Assembly: GCF_013393385.1 (NCBI RefSeq)
Contig: NZ_AP023239.1
Coordinates: forward strand, 1,674,001 to 1,738,000
Length of the DNA: 64,000 nt
From: Paenibacillus sp. URB8-2
GTDB lineage: Bacteria > Bacillota > Bacilli > Paenibacillales > Paenibacillaceae
Direction of reading: 5' to 3'
Under the pieces are notes generated by a model. The model did not search any database, was not told where the DNA came from, and saw only the letters and a list, made by a program, of their open reading frames with translations. The position numbers and the translations under genes are program-made. Positions 29,253-37,969 of the stretch are shown here, piece by piece; positions within the stretch are counted from its first letter, which is position 1, and every line of letters begins with the position of its first letter.

Positions 29253-29300
29253 AGAACATACATTCCGTGACAACAAGATGGCTTATTCCTATGATTAAAT
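29253..29300 (+). promoter_or_regulatory. Shared operator/promoter motif, copy 4 (before the dynamin-HerA operon)
   Basis: GAACATACATTCCGTGACAAC begins at 29254. A -10-like TTAAAT lies at 29295-29300, 22 bases after GTGACA. The remaining leader to 29504 is unusually long (about 200 bases), contains a short inverted repeat AGACT/AGTCT near 29408, and holds no gene that I can see. Confidence 0.55.
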
Positions 29301-29504
29301 AGTAACAAGACTATTTTAGGTTAAGATTTTTCAATCTCGGCAATTCGTTGTTATGACTTATTTACTAATAAAGCAGGAAAAAGGAGATATTTAGTCGAAA
29401 TAATAAGACTAAAGTCTCATTTAGAGGATATGTCTTGATTGTTTTTGGTATCTAGGTCACTTCTTGTAGAATCCTTCGCTTTAAACTGGAGGTAAAGTTC
29501 ATAA

Positions 29505-30998
29505 ATGAATATAGGTGCTTTTAACTATAAAGTAGAAAAAATTATTGGATTCCTGGATTTGGAGAAGCATCCAGTAATAAGGCGAAGTTATGATTTTAGA
29601 TTTGCCTATATCTCATTCCTAAGCGCTGCTTTGCGGATGGGAGCAAGGAATAAGGAGCAAGTTAACGATGTATTAAGTACATATAAACAGCGATTACTTA
29701 TTAAAGACAGTGATTTTTATGATTTGCAAAATATCGGGTTTAACGGGGGGGAAGAACTTTTTGGCACCATACTTCGAATGTTGGACTATTCCAGTAATCC
29801 ATTAAAAAGCAGGAAATTCAAAGAGTCCTCTTACAGTAAACTTCTATTGGGAGAGATGCTGCTAATTGAATTGAACAGTTCTAATGAATTCAATTCTAAT
29901 CCTATATTCCGCTTGTATGCTAATTATTTTGAACTTCCGATAACTGTTGAAGATGAAATTAAGTCTGTACTGATTAAAATTGTCTCAAATGAAGACGTTA
30001 AAGGCTTGCTCAAATTAAAAAGAATGGAGTTGTTTAAATATTTTCATGATTCCGCGAAAGCATATTGGGTACAGGAAAAGACAAACTCTACTAATGTTAC
30101 AGTGGTTGCAACAATGAGCTCAGGTAAATCGACACTATTGAATGCACTATTAGGAAAGAAAGTCTTCCCTTCGGAAAACAAAGCATGTACCTCAAAGTAT
30201 TTGAAGTTTACGAATAAGCCCAAAATACGGAGAGAGACAGGGATAGCCGCCGGTAAGCATTCGGATACCCGCTGGAACCTCACGTATGAGGATATTACAA
30301 GATGGAATAATGATTCTGATATTGAGCGGATTGAAATGGAAGGTAAAATGAATTCTTTTTCAATGCTGAAGAAGTTCAACATTTCTTTTATTGATACGCC
30401 CGGAACAAATAATTCCAGAAATAGACAGCATGAAACAGTTACGCAAGAGATACTGGAGCAAAAGAACAGCGATGTAATCTTGTATGTACTTAACGCTACA
30501 AATCTTGCTTCAGACGATGATAAAACTTTACTAAGACAAGTTGTGAAGAAATTAGGGAATCAAAGAATCATTTTTCTGTTAAATAAGACGGATCAATTGG
30601 ATCTGGATGCAGATGACAGTATTACTGATTCCTTAACTATTGCAAGAGAATATGTGATGGAGCATGGGATAGTTTCACCAATAATCATCCCTATATCTTC
30701 GTATGCAGCCGGATTGTTTAGGTGCATTTTGGATAACAGGCCCTTAACGAAGCGAGAAAAAAGAGATGCTCTTACATTACTAGAGTTGTTCCGAATCCCG
30801 CAATACGATATGAACAGATATATCGACAGGAACCTGATTAAGTCTCTGCCGCAATCCGCGATTAATGTAAGATTACATAGAAATATACAGATAGACAATG
30901 AATCAATCAGTTCAAGGGAAATATATGAAGCCATGAAGAAGACAGGTATTCATATTTTAGAGCGATTATTACTGCAAAGTACAAAGTATACCCGATAA
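29505..30998 (+). CDS. Dynamin-like GTPase A
   Basis: A 497-residue GTPase of the bacterial dynamin-like class. The G domain lies centrally: P-loop ATMSSGKSTLLNALLGK near residue 203, a switch threonine in KACTSKYLKF, G3 FIDTPGTNNSRNR near 295, and G4 FLLNKTDQLD near 358. About 190 helical residues precede it and ~90 follow; the long helical stalk of full-size dynamins is missing. The next gene encodes a second, larger GTPase with nearly the same G-domain motifs, and paired dynamins often work as heteromers on membranes (the LeoBC/Eleos anti-phage pair is a known example). ATG 29505 follows GGAGG. It is the first gene of a six-gene operon. Confidence 0.88.
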   Translation: MNIGAFNYKVEKIIGFLDLEKHPVIRRSYDFRFAYISFLSAALRMGARNKEQVNDVLSTYKQRLLIKDSDFYDLQNIGFNGGEELFGTILRMLDYSSNPLKSRKFKESSYSKLLLGEMLLIELNSSNEFNSNPIFRLYANYFELPITVEDEIKSVLIKIVSNEDVKGLLKLKRMELFKYFHDSAKAYWVQEKTNSTNVTVVATMSSGKSTLLNALLGKKVFPSENKACTSKYLKFTNKPKIRRETGIAAGKHSDTRWNLTYEDITRWNNDSDIERIEMEGKMNSFSMLKKFNISFIDTPGTNNSRNRQHETVTQEILEQKNSDVILYVLNATNLASDDDKTLLRQVVKKLGNQRIIFLLNKTDQLDLDADDSITDSLTIAREYVMEHGIVSPIIIPISSYAAGLFRCILDNRPLTKREKRDALTLLELFRIPQYDMNRYIDRNLIKSLPQSAINVRLHRNIQIDNESISSREIYEAMKKTGIHILERLLLQSTKYTR

Positions 30999-31013
30999 TG
31001 GAAGGGGATTTAC

Positions 31014-33263
31014 ATGACAGAAGTTTTTATCCGCTATAACCCGTATAAAGTTGAAACACAGATCCTTTATGACAATGAAGAAATCAGTCAAGAGAGTCAA
31101 TTAGCCAAGTTTAAAAATGAAAGACTGCAGGTCTGGCTGGATCAGTTAATTGATATTTTAATAGATGAGCTTAATGAGACGGAGTTCAAACTTGTGTTTC
31201 AAGGTACGCTTCCCGATTATGACGATGTATCCGAGGCTTGTGGAAAATACAATCAGAGCAAGGCTACAAATATTCAACTAGCCCATATTCCAGCTGAAGG
31301 AAAAGACGATAAAATCAACGAGCTCACGCAGCTTGTAAATGAAATGCAACACGGCCCGTTCGAAGAGCTCCGAAGTGATGCAATAAAGAAGAACTTTGAA
31401 AAAGCACTAAGTTCAGACTTTGAGATCGCTGTGATTGCGACGATGAGCTCAGGGAAATCAACATTGATCAATTCGTTGCTGGGAAAAGAATTTATGCCAT
31501 CTAAGCAAGCCGCTTGTACCGCAACAATTGCAAGCATAAAAAATGTGCCAAGCCGAAATGAATTTATCGGCCGCTGTTACGATCAAGAGGGCAATGAAAT
31601 TGAGCCGCTCCAGCCTTTAGACAGTGACCGAATGAAAGAATTTAATAACAATGAAGAGGTTTCACATATTGAAATTGAAGGGAATATTCCTTACATTTCT
31701 TCAAAAAGTATGAATCTGATTCTGGTAGATACTCCTGGACCTAACAATTCCAGAAATAGTGCCCATAAAGACCACACCTACCGCGTTATTAAAAATGAAT
31801 CCAAGCCACTAGTGCTTTATGTACTGAATTCAACCCAGCTCAGCACGGATGATGATAATAATTTGCTGTCAATTGTTGCTGAACAGATGAAAAGCGGGGG
31901 GAAACAGTCCAAAGACCGGTTTATTTTTGCGGTTAACAAAATCGATCTTTTCGATCCTGAACGGGAAACCATTGATGATACCTTAAAAGATGTTAAGGAA
32001 TACCTGCAAGATAAAGGGATTATGAATCCTAATATTTTCCCGGTTTCTGCTGAGACTGCAAAGTTGATCCGGATGGATCGAAATGGGGATACCCTTACCC
32101 GCAAGCAGATGCAGACGTTAAATGCTCATGACTTTTTTATTGAAGAACCGCAGATGCACTTAGTTAAATATGCTCCATTGAGTAACACGAAGAAGCGTAA
32201 GCTGTTAAATAATATAGAAAAAGCCCGAAGAGAAAACGATACATATGCAGAAGCATTGATACACTCCGGTGTTCCGTCTATTGAAGAAGCCATAAACGAA
32301 TACCTGGATAAATATGCAGTAACCTCAAAAATTACAGCGGCTGTAAACTCATTCAAAGATATTGTCGAAGGCAAAAAAATGGAACAGCAGCTGCAGGAAC
32401 AAATGTCGAGCAACGAAGAGCTGCGTAAAAATATTAATTTGCAGATGAAACGTATTCAAGAGGAAATCTCAAAGGGACAGAAAGCAAACGCATTTAAAGA
32501 GCGGATCAACAAAAAGAAATATGACGTTCGTTCTGTAATGAGACATGTTGAAGGGAAGGTTCATACCAAGATTGATGATTTTGCGGCTGTTTTTAATAGT
32601 GAAGGCAGTATTGAAGTATCCAGGGCAAATAAAATTATATCGAAATTAAAAGAAGACATCTCCTCCTTGCAGAGCGATATTAAGACTGACCTGGAAATCA
32701 TTATTCTGGCGACAATGCAAAATGATGCCGACCAATTGCTGGAAGAGTACCGCGGTTATGTAAAGGGTCTAATCGAAGTAAGCGGTGATGGCATCCAAAA
32801 AGACGAGTTCCGGATTTTTGCCGCCGACATACCCGATGCTGAAACGCTGGTAGACAATTTGAAATATAATAAAGATGTAGCGGATGGAGAGCGGTGGGTG
32901 AAAACTTGGAAGTTGTGGAAGCCATCTACTTGGGGAACCGGATATTACGAGACCACATATATTACCAAGACCTTTGTAGATGTCGATAGAATCGCTGAAG
33001 AGGTAATCAATCCTGCTAAGCAGAATTTGTTGGATAATGTAAATCAGGCACAGCAATACCTTGACAATGAAGTGACCAAGCTGAAAGAGTTTTTCAATTC
33101 GGAAATTAATCGTCTGGAGAAGCTATTATTATTCAAAGTCAATGAAATCGAAAAGCTGTCAGGGGATAATGAAATTCTCAATTCTAAGATAAGAGCAGAT
33201 CTTGAGAAAAGTAAATGGCTTGATAACTTCGTTGTAGGTCTGGAACGAGTTTTAGAAATTTAA
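31014..33263 (+). CDS. Dynamin-like GTPase B
   Basis: A 749-residue dynamin-like protein. P-loop ATMSSGKSTLINSLLGK is near residue 143, G3 LVDTPGPNNSRNS near 239, G4 FAVNKIDLFD near 306. The C-terminal ~350 residues are long charged helices interrupted near 625-650 by an aromatic, Trp-rich stretch (WVKTWKLWKPSTWG), a good candidate for a membrane-touching paddle. The G domain is clearly related to that of GTPase A 16 bases upstream, suggesting duplication. GGAAGGGG precedes the ATG. Expected role: membrane remodelling or sensing in an anti-phage response; this is inference. Confidence 0.88.
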   Translation: MTEVFIRYNPYKVETQILYDNEEISQESQLAKFKNERLQVWLDQLIDILIDELNETEFKLVFQGTLPDYDDVSEACGKYNQSKATNIQLAHIPAEGKDDKINELTQLVNEMQHGPFEELRSDAIKKNFEKALSSDFEIAVIATMSSGKSTLINSLLGKEFMPSKQAACTATIASIKNVPSRNEFIGRCYDQEGNEIEPLQPLDSDRMKEFNNNEEVSHIEIEGNIPYISSKSMNLILVDTPGPNNSRNSAHKDHTYRVIKNESKPLVLYVLNSTQLSTDDDNNLLSIVAEQMKSGGKQSKDRFIFAVNKIDLFDPERETIDDTLKDVKEYLQDKGIMNPNIFPVSAETAKLIRMDRNGDTLTRKQMQTLNAHDFFIEEPQMHLVKYAPLSNTKKRKLLNNIEKARRENDTYAEALIHSGVPSIEEAINEYLDKYAVTSKITAAVNSFKDIVEGKKMEQQLQEQMSSNEELRKNINLQMKRIQEEISKGQKANAFKERINKKKYDVRSVMRHVEGKVHTKIDDFAAVFNSEGSIEVSRANKIISKLKEDISSLQSDIKTDLEIIILATMQNDADQLLEEYRGYVKGLIEVSGDGIQKDEFRIFAADIPDAETLVDNLKYNKDVADGERWVKTWKLWKPSTWGTGYYETTYITKTFVDVDRIAEEVINPAKQNLLDNVNQAQQYLDNEVTKLKEFFNSEINRLEKLLLFKVNEIEKLSGDNEILNSKIRADLEKSKWLDNFVVGLERVLEI

Positions 33264-33282
33264 AAAGGATGTGATCGGCATT

Positions 33283-33807
33283 ATGTTTCAACCACAGAAT
33301 TTCCTAGTAGAAGCTGTAAATAATCGTGATATTGAACAAGTAAGAGTAGCCTTAAGCACGTATCTTTCAAAAAATCCGACAAATGAACAAAATGAAGTAA
33401 CACAGGCGGCAGAATATGCTGAAAGCCGCTTGTCTGAACCGCTTTGGGTAGAGCATGACGATATGTACATCGAAAAAGACTCCAGTAAGTGGACTACAGA
33501 TTATCTGGGACAATTGAAGAGCGACCTTAGATATAATTTTTCCAAGGAACGGTTTTTGTTTATCATTGAGGTCGGTAAAAAAGTCCGGCCGTTTAAAGGG
33601 AAAATAAATCCGGTACAAACAACCGTACAAACAATTAGAAAGCCGGATACACAATCCTCATCACAAGCAGCAACTAAAGAAACACCTGTATCTACGAGGG
33701 TAACTGATCCGGGAAAGCCGAATACAAAATGGCTAGTGATAGCGGGACTGGGAGGACTGGCCATACTGGGGGTAGCTCTGTTTCTGTTGGCAAAAAACCA
33801 CAAATAG
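33283..33807 (+). CDS. Single-pass membrane protein, zero-frame product
   Basis: Encodes 174 residues from ATG 33283, which is preceded by a near-perfect ribosome-binding site (AAAGGATGTGATC). The N-terminal ~120 residues are soluble and helical; a single hydrophobic segment (WLVIAGLGGLAILGVALFLL) sits at the very end, followed by only five residues, so this product would be tail-anchored. The last codons contain A-AAA-AAC in frame (33792-33798), the classic -1 slippery heptamer, and the -1 frame stays open for another ~109 codons. In the dynamin-HerA operon it may anchor the complex to the membrane. The family is not recognised. Confidence 0.75.
   Translation: MFQPQNFLVEAVNNRDIEQVRVALSTYLSKNPTNEQNEVTQAAEYAESRLSEPLWVEHDDMYIEKDSSKWTTDYLGQLKSDLRYNFSKERFLFIIEVGKKVRPFKGKINPVQTTVQTIRKPDTQSSSQAATKETPVSTRVTDPGKPNTKWLVIAGLGGLAILGVALFLLAKNHK
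33792..33798 (+). other. Candidate -1 frameshift (or transcriptional slippage) site A-AAA-AAC
   Basis: The heptamer is positioned exactly as X-XXY-YYZ relative to the zero frame, nine bases before the zero-frame stop. It lies in the loop of a possible hairpin (33779-33785 pairs with 33806-33812; AGC 33774-33776 with GCT 33813-33815). A one-base sequencing or mutational change in the A6 run is the alternative. Confidence 0.45.
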
Positions 33808-34124
33808 AAACAGCTCAAGAGAAGAATAGTTCACCGTCCGCAGGACCGAAAACAAATAACGAGACTGTGAAAGAGAGTATAGGCATTAAGGGCAGTTCCG
33901 ATACTACTGGTCATATTGCACCGGATAAGGAAACTGCCCGCCATAATGTTGAACAGAAAATAGCTGCAGAGAAGGATACCGTAAGGAATAAACCTATTAA
34001 CGGTAGCATTAGTGCAGATGTTCCACCTTACAAAATCATAATCAAAGAGAAAGAAAGATTTACGGATAGATTTAGAAGAGATTACAACGCTCAAAGTAAA
34101 AAATCAAAACGCAATTTAAAATAG
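33798..34124 (+). CDS. -1 frame extension of the membrane protein (hydrophilic tail)
   Basis: About 108 codons open in the -1 frame immediately after the slippery site, rich in Lys, Glu, Ser and Asn, with no membrane segment; it ends KSKKSKRNLK. The only upstream ATG in this frame (33729) lies inside the membrane-segment coding sequence and has no ribosome-binding site, so independent translation is unlikely. A frameshift would give a protein with one membrane span and a basic cytoplasmic or external tail. The next gene starts 13 bases later. Confidence 0.5.
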   Translation, partial: PQIETAQEKNSSPSAGPKTNNETVKESIGIKGSSDTTGHIAPDKETARHNVEQKIAAEKDTVRNKPINGSISADVPPYKIIIKEKERFTDRFRRDYNAQSKKSKRNLK

Positions 34125-34137
34125 AAGGTGATTGGGA

Positions 34138-37100
34138 ATGAACAATATTTCTGATATGGTTGAGATAGATGGAAGGGATTTCCGGGATTTGGATGAAGCA
34201 TTTGAAGCTTCACTTGATTTTGTACAAAAGAATTATTTAGATGAGCTCCATCTCCGCAATGTTGTTCCTGTCCCCAAGCATATCAGCGAACTGACTACGA
34301 GGAACAACATTAGGCTTTTTAAGATGAACAAATTGGTTTTTGACAAGAAGGAAAATAATCTTGATAAGATCATGAGTGTATACAACACATTGGGGAATGT
34401 ATATGGTTCCCTTGTCATGATCATTAATAGTGACGGTAACCGTACTGATCTTTACCTGGGAACCCGGACTAATTCTAAAGAGCACGATGTAAATTCGTCG
34501 AAGGAAGCACTGAAAAAAAGCTTTGAAGGGAACTTCCCTGGAAGTGATATCGAGAACTTAACAAACAACGAAATTGAGAAGGTGATATCTTCCATATTCA
34601 CTTCGGAGCTGTCACAGAATGAAAATAGTGTTTCATCCGTATCCGGAGTACCCTCTCTGAAGGATCAGGATAAAGCAAAATTTGTTCAAGGGTTGGAGAA
34701 ACTTGTTGATGCGATGAAGGGCGAAGAATTCTCTGCCATTTTTATTGCAGACCCGGTTTCTCATAGGAATATTGAAGAGATAAAGCTCGGCTACGAAAAT
34801 CTATATTCACAATTGGTGCCATTCGCTAAAAGTGACTTGAGCTTCAATTCCAGTGATAGTATTGCGATTTCAGAAGGGATTACTAAGGGAGTCACAGAGA
34901 CGATAAACGAGAGCCTGACCAAAACGCAAAGCTATACCCAAGGATCATCTGAAGCGGAAAGTCACACTGAGTCCCATTCAAAAACAACAAATTGGGGAGG
35001 TGCACTTGCCGGAATAGGAGCAGCAGGCGGATTTTTGATCGGCGGACCCATGGGTGCTGTTGTTGCGGGTGGGGTTTCTGGTGCTGTTGGATCATTGATA
35101 GGCAGTTCGACAGATGGTTCCACTCATGCTCATTCAAAGACAACAAATCAATCAAAAACTGATGGAGAGTCGGAAATGCGTGGAAGATCAGACTCAACAT
35201 CCACACAAGAAAGTTCATCTGAGGTACAAACTATTGGCAATTCAAGAAATCTTCAAATACAATTTGAAAATAAAACCGTAACTAATTTACTGCAAAAGAT
35301 CGATGAGCAATTACTTCGTTTGAAGAGCTCCGAAGATTTCGGCATGTGGACCTGTGCCTGCTATTTCATTGCACCAAGTGTTCAAACATCCCGGGTAGCT
35401 GCAAGCACCTATAAAGCGATAATGCGCGGTGAGAACTCAGCAATTGAAAATTCATTTATTAATACATGGGACAACAACAATAAAGCAAATTTATTGGAAG
35501 TTGGAAAGTATTTAAAGAAATTTAATCATCCGCTAATTGAAATGAAAGTGAATACAGGGCTAAATTTGCCACATATTTCTCCGGGTTCATTGATTAATGG
35601 AAAAGAGCTTGCGATTCAACTGGGATTTCCCCAAAAATCGCTAAGCGGGCTCCCCGTTATTGAAACAGCGGAATTTGGCAGAAATATCGTTACCTATGAT
35701 CTAGCCGAAGGCAATAGGGCTTCCTTTAAGCTTGGCAACGTATTTCATATGGGTAAATCAGAAGATACAAGTGTAGAAATTGATGTTAACAGCCTTGCCA
35801 TGCATACATTTGTTACCGGGTCTACAGGATCAGGTAAGTCAAATACGATTTATCAGATGATGAATGAGCTTGTTAGAAAAAATATTCATTTCCTTGTTAT
35901 AGAGCCGGCAAAAGGTGAATATAAAAATATTTTTGGCGGCCGTAAAGATGTATCTGTGTTTGGCACAAATTCGAATTTTACTGATTTACTTCGGATAAAT
36001 CCATTCCGCTTCCCGCTGCATGTACATGTGTTAGAACACATTGATCGAATAATTGAGATATTTAATGCATGCTGGCCGATGTACGCTGCTATGCCAGCAG
36101 TGCTAAAGGAAGCAATCGAAAGAACATACATCTCTATAGGATGGGATATAGAAGACTCTTTTTATTTCGGAGACGAAATTCAATATCCAACATTCTATGA
36201 TTTGTTGACTATACTACCTGTTGTAATTAAAGAATCCGCATATTCCGAAGAGGTGAAAAGCAATTATATTGGTGCACTTGTTACTAGAGTGAAATCAATG
36301 ACAAACGGCTTGTTCGGGAAAATATTCACTGATGATGAAATTGAAAGTGAAGTTTTATTCGACAAAAATTGTATTATCGATTTAAGCCGTGTGGGTTCCA
36401 TTGAGACAAAAGCACTTATTATGGGGATTCTTTTCATGAGGCTACAAGAGTATAGAATGTCAAATGACAATCCTATAAACAGCGATTTGAAGCATGTTAC
36501 TGTTATTGAAGAGGCGCATCATTTGTTGCGCCGCGTTTCTTCAGAGCAAAGCCAGGAAGGGGCCAATTTACAAGGTAAATCGGTTGAAATGATCGCAAAT
36601 GCAATTGCTGAAATGAGAACCTATGGAGAAGGTTTCATCATTGCAGACCAAGCACCCAATTTATTGGACCGATCAGTCATTAGAAATACAAATACCAAAA
36701 TCATACTAAGATTGCCGGATGAATTGGACCGGTCCGAAGTAGGTAAGACTGCAAATTTAAATGAAAATCAAATGAATGAACTCCCTAAATTACGTACTGG
36801 CGTTGCTGCAGTATATCAAAACAACTGGCTGCAGCCGGTACTGTGCGAAGTCAATGAATTCAATAACTATCAGCCGTATTCGCTAGAAAAAAAGACAAGA
36901 ACCATAGTGCAGCCGACGAATAGAGAAATGCTGAGCAATCTGTTGGAACTATTGCTTGTAGAAAGGGTTTCGGAAAAAAACCGGAAAATTTTGAATTCAT
37001 ATGAATCTGATCGTTTGAAAAAATGGCTTTTAGGTTTTCCTGTAAGTCATTCTATTAAACAATCTCTTATACACGATCTGGATTACTTTGAGTCAAATAA

Positions 37101-37398
37101 TAAAATGCAATTATGGGAACAAAAAAACTTTGTTGAATTGTCTAAAATCGTTTCTTCGCTGATACCTCAAAGATTAGGACTCATTCAATATGCTAAAAAT
37201 GCTGCCAATCTTGAGGAATGGAACAGAAGATTTACTGAAGGTCTCAGAAAGTATATTACGTTCAAAAATCCGGAAGAATACGAGCTTGCTGTTATGCAAT
37301 GTTTGCTTCAAGATAAAGCACAAGAGGATGCAGGGTTTAGAGATTTCTATTATCTATGGGTCGAAGAGTGTAAAGAGGGGGGGAAGAGCGTATGTTAG
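34138..37398 (+). CDS. HerA/FtsK-like DUF87 ATPase with a glycine-zipper insert
   Basis: A 1086-residue RecA-fold translocase. Walker A FVTGSTGSGKSNTIYQMMNE is near residue 558, Walker B VTVIEEAHHLLRR near 788, and the HerA-type sensor region (GEGFIIADQAPNLLDRSVIRNTNTK split across ~822-846) follows. A Ser/Thr/His-rich region at ~255-375 encloses a small-residue hydrophobic stretch (GGALAGIGAAGGFLIGGPMG, ~285-325) that could insert in or pass a membrane. ATG 34138 follows AGAAGGTGAT. The 3' end overlaps the nuclease gene by 7 bases (ATGTTAG), so ATPase and nuclease should be made in fixed ratio. HerA proteins commonly pump DNA for a partner nuclease; here that partner would be the WHH protein. 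Confidence 0.88.
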   Translation: MNNISDMVEIDGRDFRDLDEAFEASLDFVQKNYLDELHLRNVVPVPKHISELTTRNNIRLFKMNKLVFDKKENNLDKIMSVYNTLGNVYGSLVMIINSDGNRTDLYLGTRTNSKEHDVNSSKEALKKSFEGNFPGSDIENLTNNEIEKVISSIFTSELSQNENSVSSVSGVPSLKDQDKAKFVQGLEKLVDAMKGEEFSAIFIADPVSHRNIEEIKLGYENLYSQLVPFAKSDLSFNSSDSIAISEGITKGVTETINESLTKTQSYTQGSSEAESHTESHSKTTNWGGALAGIGAAGGFLIGGPMGAVVAGGVSGAVGSLIGSSTDGSTHAHSKTTNQSKTDGESEMRGRSDSTSTQESSSEVQTIGNSRNLQIQFENKTVTNLLQKIDEQLLRLKSSEDFGMWTCACYFIAPSVQTSRVAASTYKAIMRGENSAIENSFINTWDNNNKANLLEVGKYLKKFNHPLIEMKVNTGLNLPHISPGSLINGKELAIQLGFPQKSLSGLPVIETAEFGRNIVTYDLAEGNRASFKLGNVFHMGKSEDTSVEIDVNSLAMHTFVTGSTGSGKSNTIYQMMNELVRKNIHFLVIEPAKGEYKNIFGGRKDVSVFGTNSNFTDLLRINPFRFPLHVHVLEHIDRIIEIFNACWPMYAAMPAVLKEAIERTYISIGWDIEDSFYFGDEIQYPTFYDLLTILPVVIKESAYSEEVKSNYIGALVTRVKSMTNGLFGKIFTDDEIESEVLFDKNCIIDLSRVGSIETKALIMGILFMRLQEYRMSNDNPINSDLKHVTVIEEAHHLLRRVSSEQSQEGANLQGKSVEMIANAIAEMRTYGEGFIIADQAPNLLDRSVIRNTNTKIILRLPDELDRSEVGKTANLNENQMNELPKLRTGVAAVYQNNWLQPVLCEVNEFNNYQPYSLEKKTRTIVQPTNREMLSNLLELLLVERVSEKNRKILNSYESDRLKKWLLGFPVSHSIKQSLIHDLDYFESNNKMQLWEQKNFVELSKIVSSLIPQRLGLIQYAKNAANLEEWNRRFTEGLRKYITFKNPEEYELAVMQCLLQDKAQEDAGFRDFYYLWVEECKEGGKSVC

Positions 37399-37949
37399 AA
37401 ACGCTTTCATCCTTAAGTGTGAATTTGGATACAGTGAAGGAAGGGTTAAATAACATCTCTTCTGACATTCCTAATTTCGCAAAGGATCTGAGACCGAATT
37501 TCATTACCAGTTTTGACGAGGCAAACGAACCGCTGTATATTAAAACCAGGAATGAGGGGTTGGCCGGGGAGTGTCATCCCGAGACCAATGTGCCGTTTCA
37601 AGAAAAAACAATACAAACAACGGATGGAACCTTTACTGGTGTTTTTCCTGAGTTCACGGTTACATACGAAATGAAATTAGATGAGTCGTTATATCTGGAA
37701 TCGGATGCCAAGCAATTTAAAGCAGCTACGCAATCACTAAGCGAAGCCATCAACAATGACCCTGACTTGAAAGCAAAGTTTGATGAAAGGCAAATTGAAC
37801 AGATCAATAATGGCAAGGTTCCGGAAGGATATGTCTGGCATCACAATGAGGAACCAGGCGTTATGCAGCTTGTTGATCGTTCACTTCACGAAACTACTGC
37901 ACATACAGGTGGAAGGGCCATTTGGGGCGGAGGTTCGGATAATAGATAA
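37392..37949 (+). CDS. WHH-type HNH/Endo VII superfamily nuclease
   Basis: A 185-residue protein with the C-terminal toxin-nuclease signature GYVWHHNEEPGVMQLVDR near residue 145 followed by HxxTAHTGGRAIWGGG. This is the conserved WHH form of the HNH/Endo VII fold usually found at the tips of polymorphic secreted toxins. Here there is no secretion domain: the protein is short and translated by overlap with the HerA-like ATPase. The N-terminal ~55 residues (SLSVNLDTVKEGLNNIS) are helical and could dock on a partner. A SMI1/KNR4 gene follows 20 bases later, as immunity genes usually do. It may act as the effector of the operon rather than as a secreted toxin. Confidence 0.85.
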   Translation: MLETLSSLSVNLDTVKEGLNNISSDIPNFAKDLRPNFITSFDEANEPLYIKTRNEGLAGECHPETNVPFQEKTIQTTDGTFTGVFPEFTVTYEMKLDESLYLESDAKQFKAATQSLSEAINNDPDLKAKFDERQIEQINNGKVPEGYVWHHNEEPGVMQLVDRSLHETTAHTGGRAIWGGGSDNR

Positions 37950-37969
37950 ATTTTTGAGGAGGCTTGCAA

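Noticed and set aside
33729..33797. ATG 33729 as start of an independent gene
   Set aside because: It lies inside the coding sequence of a membrane helix, has no ribosome-binding site, and the -1 heptamer explains the downstream frame better.
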